From assembly GCF_004363655.1 (NCBI RefSeq), contig NZ_SNZH01000002.1, positions 248,001 through 312,000 of the forward strand: a DNA stretch of 64,000 nucleotides. Reading direction: 5' to 3'. Positions within the stretch are counted from its first letter, which is position 1, and every line of letters starts with the position of its first letter. The notes under the pieces were generated by a model. That model searched no databases. It saw only the letters and a program-made list of their open reading frames with translations, and was not told the origin of the DNA. Below, piece after piece: positions 61,884 to 64,000 of this stretch. The position numbers and the translations under genes are program-made. The DNA comes from Tahibacter aquaticus (GTDB taxonomy: Bacteria; Pseudomonadota; Gammaproteobacteria; Xanthomonadales; Rhodanobacteraceae).

Positions 61884-64000
61884 ATGCTCATGCACCCGTT
61901 TTCCCACCGGCAGCGCCTTGCGCTGCTGCTGCTCGCCGCCTTTCTGCCTACGCAGCAGGCCGCCAGCCAGGTCTCCTATCAGGAGGAGTACGCCAAACTG
62001 ATCGAGTCGGCCCAGACCATGGCGCCGCTCAAGAGCGATCTGTTCGGCGACAAGACCAGCCTCTACAACGGCTCAACCGAGTTCATCCAGACCGACGTCA
62101 GCCTGCCCGGCAACAATGCCTTGCCGGTGTCCTTCGGCCGCCGCTTCGCGGTGGAGAACCGCGGCGCTGCCGGCCTTACCAGCAACCGCTACGACCTGGG
62201 CGACTGGGACATCGAAGTGCCGTATCTCAGCGGCGTCTATGCCGAAGGCCAGGGCTGGACGGTCAGCATCGGCAATACGCTTGCCCGCTGTTCGGGACCG
62301 GCCAATGCCGACCAGGCGCAGCCGCCAGACGTGGCATCCAACGGCGATAACGTACTCGCCTCGCAATTCTGGCAGGCGCCGTCGATGTACATCCCCGGCA
62401 CCGGCAGGCAGCCGTTGCTGTTCCTGACCAACCAGAACATGCCCAAGCCGACCGACGGGGCGACGTATCGCTGGGTCACCAAGGACAACTGGTTCCTGTC
62501 GTGCATCACCGGCGGCAACGTGGGCAATGGCCTGGGCGAGGGTTTCATCGCGCGGTCGCCGAGCGGCGTGAAATACACCTTCAACCATATGGTGAAGCTG
62601 ACGTATCCGCCGATCCTGCGCGAGCGCAAGGACGCCAACGGCGTGCAGCGCAATACCGTGGTCAACCGCGAAGAGGTGCGCCTTTACGCCACGATGGTGG
62701 AGGATCGTTTCCAGAACGAAGGCGGCGTGACGCTCAAGTTCCCCAACAACTACGTCAAGTACACCTGGGACGGCAACCAGCTGCGCACGATCACCAGCGG
62801 CGACGGCCGTGCACTGACGCTGACGTATAGCGGCAATCGCATCGGCTCGCTCAGCGATGGTACGCGTACCTGGACTTACGGCTATGCCAATCCCACATAC
62901 CGGTCGCTGACGTCGGTGGTGCTGCCCGACGGCAGCAACTGGACCTACGACCTGGTCGATCTGGCCGACGGCCGCACCAAATATCCCATTAGTGGTCCGG
63001 TGAACTTTGTCGGCCCCCAATGCAACAAGCGGCGCGAAATGGCGCCGGCGGGCGGAATCAACGTACATACCGGCAGCATGACGCATCCGTCGGGTGCGAC
63101 CGGTGTATTCCAGTTCGAAATCCTGCGCCACGGCCGCTACAACGTCGATCTGCTCTGCGACGAGGGCCAGTCCACGATATCGGTCGATCCGCAGTATTTC
63201 GCCGGCATGTATCCGGTGCAGTTCGAGATCAACTCGCTGACGAAAAAGACCATCACCGGCGCGGGCCTGCCTGCGGCCGGACAGGCCTGGCAGTACGAGT
63301 ACGAAATCCTGCCCGGCGCCAACCGCTGCGATCAGTCGGGTAACTGCAACATTGGCCCGCAAAGCAAGGCCGTCACGCTGATCGAGCCGGACGGCTCGCG
63401 CACGGTGAATACCTACGGTGTGCGTTACGGCGAGAACGAAGGCCAGCTGCTGGGCATGAAGGTCTATTCGCCGGCGGCGGCCTTGCTGCGCGAGCAGACC
63501 TTTGCCTACGTCACCAATGCCGAGGCGCCGAGCCACCCGTTCCCGCAGGCCATGGGCGAAGTGCTCAACCCGCGCAGCGACAACATGTCGTCGGTGCAGC
63601 TGCGTCCGCAGAAAGAGCGCATCACCGTGCAGGACGGCGCCACCTTCCGCTGGCAGGCCCTGGGTTTCGACCTGTTCGCGCGCACCACCGACGTGAGCCG
63701 TTCCAGCACCCTGGTGGGTGCGCCGCGCGTGGAACGCACCAGCTACCACGACAACTATGCACATTGGGTACTCGGCCAGGTGGCCAAGGTCGAGCACATC
63801 GCCGACGGCACGCCGATCCAGACCATCAGCGAAAATGTGTACGACGTGAGCAAAGCGCAGCTGCTCAGCGAATCGAGCTGGGGCAAGGTGCGCAAGAGCT
63901 ACAGCTACTACGTTACCGGCATGCTCGCCAGCGTCGCCGACGGCGCCGCGCAGACGACGACGTTCGCCAACTATTTCCGTGGCGTGCCGCGCTATATCGG
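61884..64000 (+). CDS. Secreted RHS/YD-repeat protein, 5' part (runs off window)
   Basis: An open frame of 705 codons with no stop before the window ends. A signal peptide (LALLLLAAFLPTQQAASQ) is followed by a domain of about 300 residues, then YD-type repeats such as LRTITSGDGRALTLTYSG, TRTWTYGYANP and VVLPDGSNWTYDLVD, which are typical of RHS shells. Later segments include KSYSYYVTGMLASVADGA. Proteins of this type encapsulate a C-terminal toxin or build surface filaments; that end lies outside the window. ATG at 61884 is four bases from GGGAG; ATG at 61890 (MHPFSHRQR), ten bases away, is as likely. Confidence 0.85.
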   Translation, partial: MLMHPFSHRQRLALLLLAAFLPTQQAASQVSYQEEYAKLIESAQTMAPLKSDLFGDKTSLYNGSTEFIQTDVSLPGNNALPVSFGRRFAVENRGAAGLTSNRYDLGDWDIEVPYLSGVYAEGQGWTVSIGNTLARCSGPANADQAQPPDVASNGDNVLASQFWQAPSMYIPGTGRQPLLFLTNQNMPKPTDGATYRWVTKDNWFLSCITGGNVGNGLGEGFIARSPSGVKYTFNHMVKLTYPPILRERKDANGVQRNTVVNREEVRLYATMVEDRFQNEGGVTLKFPNNYVKYTWDGNQLRTITSGDGRALTLTYSGNRIGSLSDGTRTWTYGYANPTYRSLTSVVLPDGSNWTYDLVDLADGRTKYPISGPVNFVGPQCNKRREMAPAGGINVHTGSMTHPSGATGVFQFEILRHGRYNVDLLCDEGQSTISVDPQYFAGMYPVQFEINSLTKKTITGAGLPAAGQAWQYEYEILPGANRCDQSGNCNIGPQSKAVTLIEPDGSRTVNTYGVRYGENEGQLLGMKVYSPAAALLREQTFAYVTNAEAPSHPFPQAMGEVLNPRSDNMSSVQLRPQKERITVQDGATFRWQALGFDLFARTTDVSRSSTLVGAPRVERTSYHDNYAHWVLGQVAKVEHIADGTPIQTISENVYDVSKAQLLSESSWGKVRKSYSYYVTGMLASVADGAAQTTTFANYFRGVPRYI

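Overview
The window is GC-rich DNA with dense Gammaproteobacterial gene content. The mix points to the Xanthomonadales/Lysobacterales, probably Rhodanobacteraceae (Tahibacter/Dokdonella-like). The markers are acs with a CrbR/ErdR-type regulator, phhA next to an Lrp-type regulator, YajQ, ubiJ-ubiB, S46 and DUF885 peptidases, TIGR02999-type ECF sigma factors and TPR-bearing Ser/Thr kinases. This is inferred from gene content, not from a marker-gene comparison. No rRNA, tRNA, CRISPR array, insertion sequence or prophage was seen. || Layout. 1-156: start of an ECF sigma factor that runs off the left edge. 538-6524: acetate module (CrbR-like regulator, acs, DcaP-type porin, MHS-family symporter). 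6790-12060: diguanylate cyclase, DUF885 peptidase, rhomboid protease, DUF3142 lipoprotein. 12086-13587: Lrp/AsnC regulator divergent from phhA. 13666-18383: secreted beta-helix protein, small membrane protein, acyltransferase-arfB-yajQ operon. 18566-23860: CHAT-TPR protease, small unknown protein and subtilase, a possible protease set. 23834-31435: pseudouridine synthase with an S46 dipeptidyl-peptidase, methionine aminopeptidase, secreted PI-PLC-like lectin protein, exported beta-propeller-like protein, sterol-desaturase-family enzyme. || 31875-41435 is the most interesting region: about 9.6 kb of same-strand genes. In order they encode a coiled-coil protein, a solute-binding domain fused to an OmpA peptidoglycan-binding domain, an ABC permease and ATPase, a membrane coiled-coil protein, an unknown soluble protein, a PspA/IM30 (ESCRT-III superfamily) protein, a AAA+ ATPase with a Vps4-like pore loop, and a TerB-like protein. 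I read this as a candidate envelope-stress or membrane-remodelling system. || 41511-43838: OsmC and two exported proteins, one with a possible caspase-like His/Cys pair. 44497-56277: ECF sigma factor, a secreted protein with an exact five-residue NG repeat, an ADYC protein, and two paralogous Ser/Thr kinase-TPR receptors. Between the kinases lies an amine or amino-acid catabolic operon (XRE-cupin regulator, RidA, MFS transporter, FAD oxidoreductase) with three matching operator-like sites. 56556-61398: PLD-like protein, ubiJ-ubiB, WYL regulator, LysE exporter. 61884 to the right edge: start of a large secreted RHS/YD-repeat protein. || Several families of long imperfect palindromes sit between genes, including two inside or beside the PspA-AAA cluster. 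Overlapping ATGA/GTGA start-stop pairs are frequent and help define operons.
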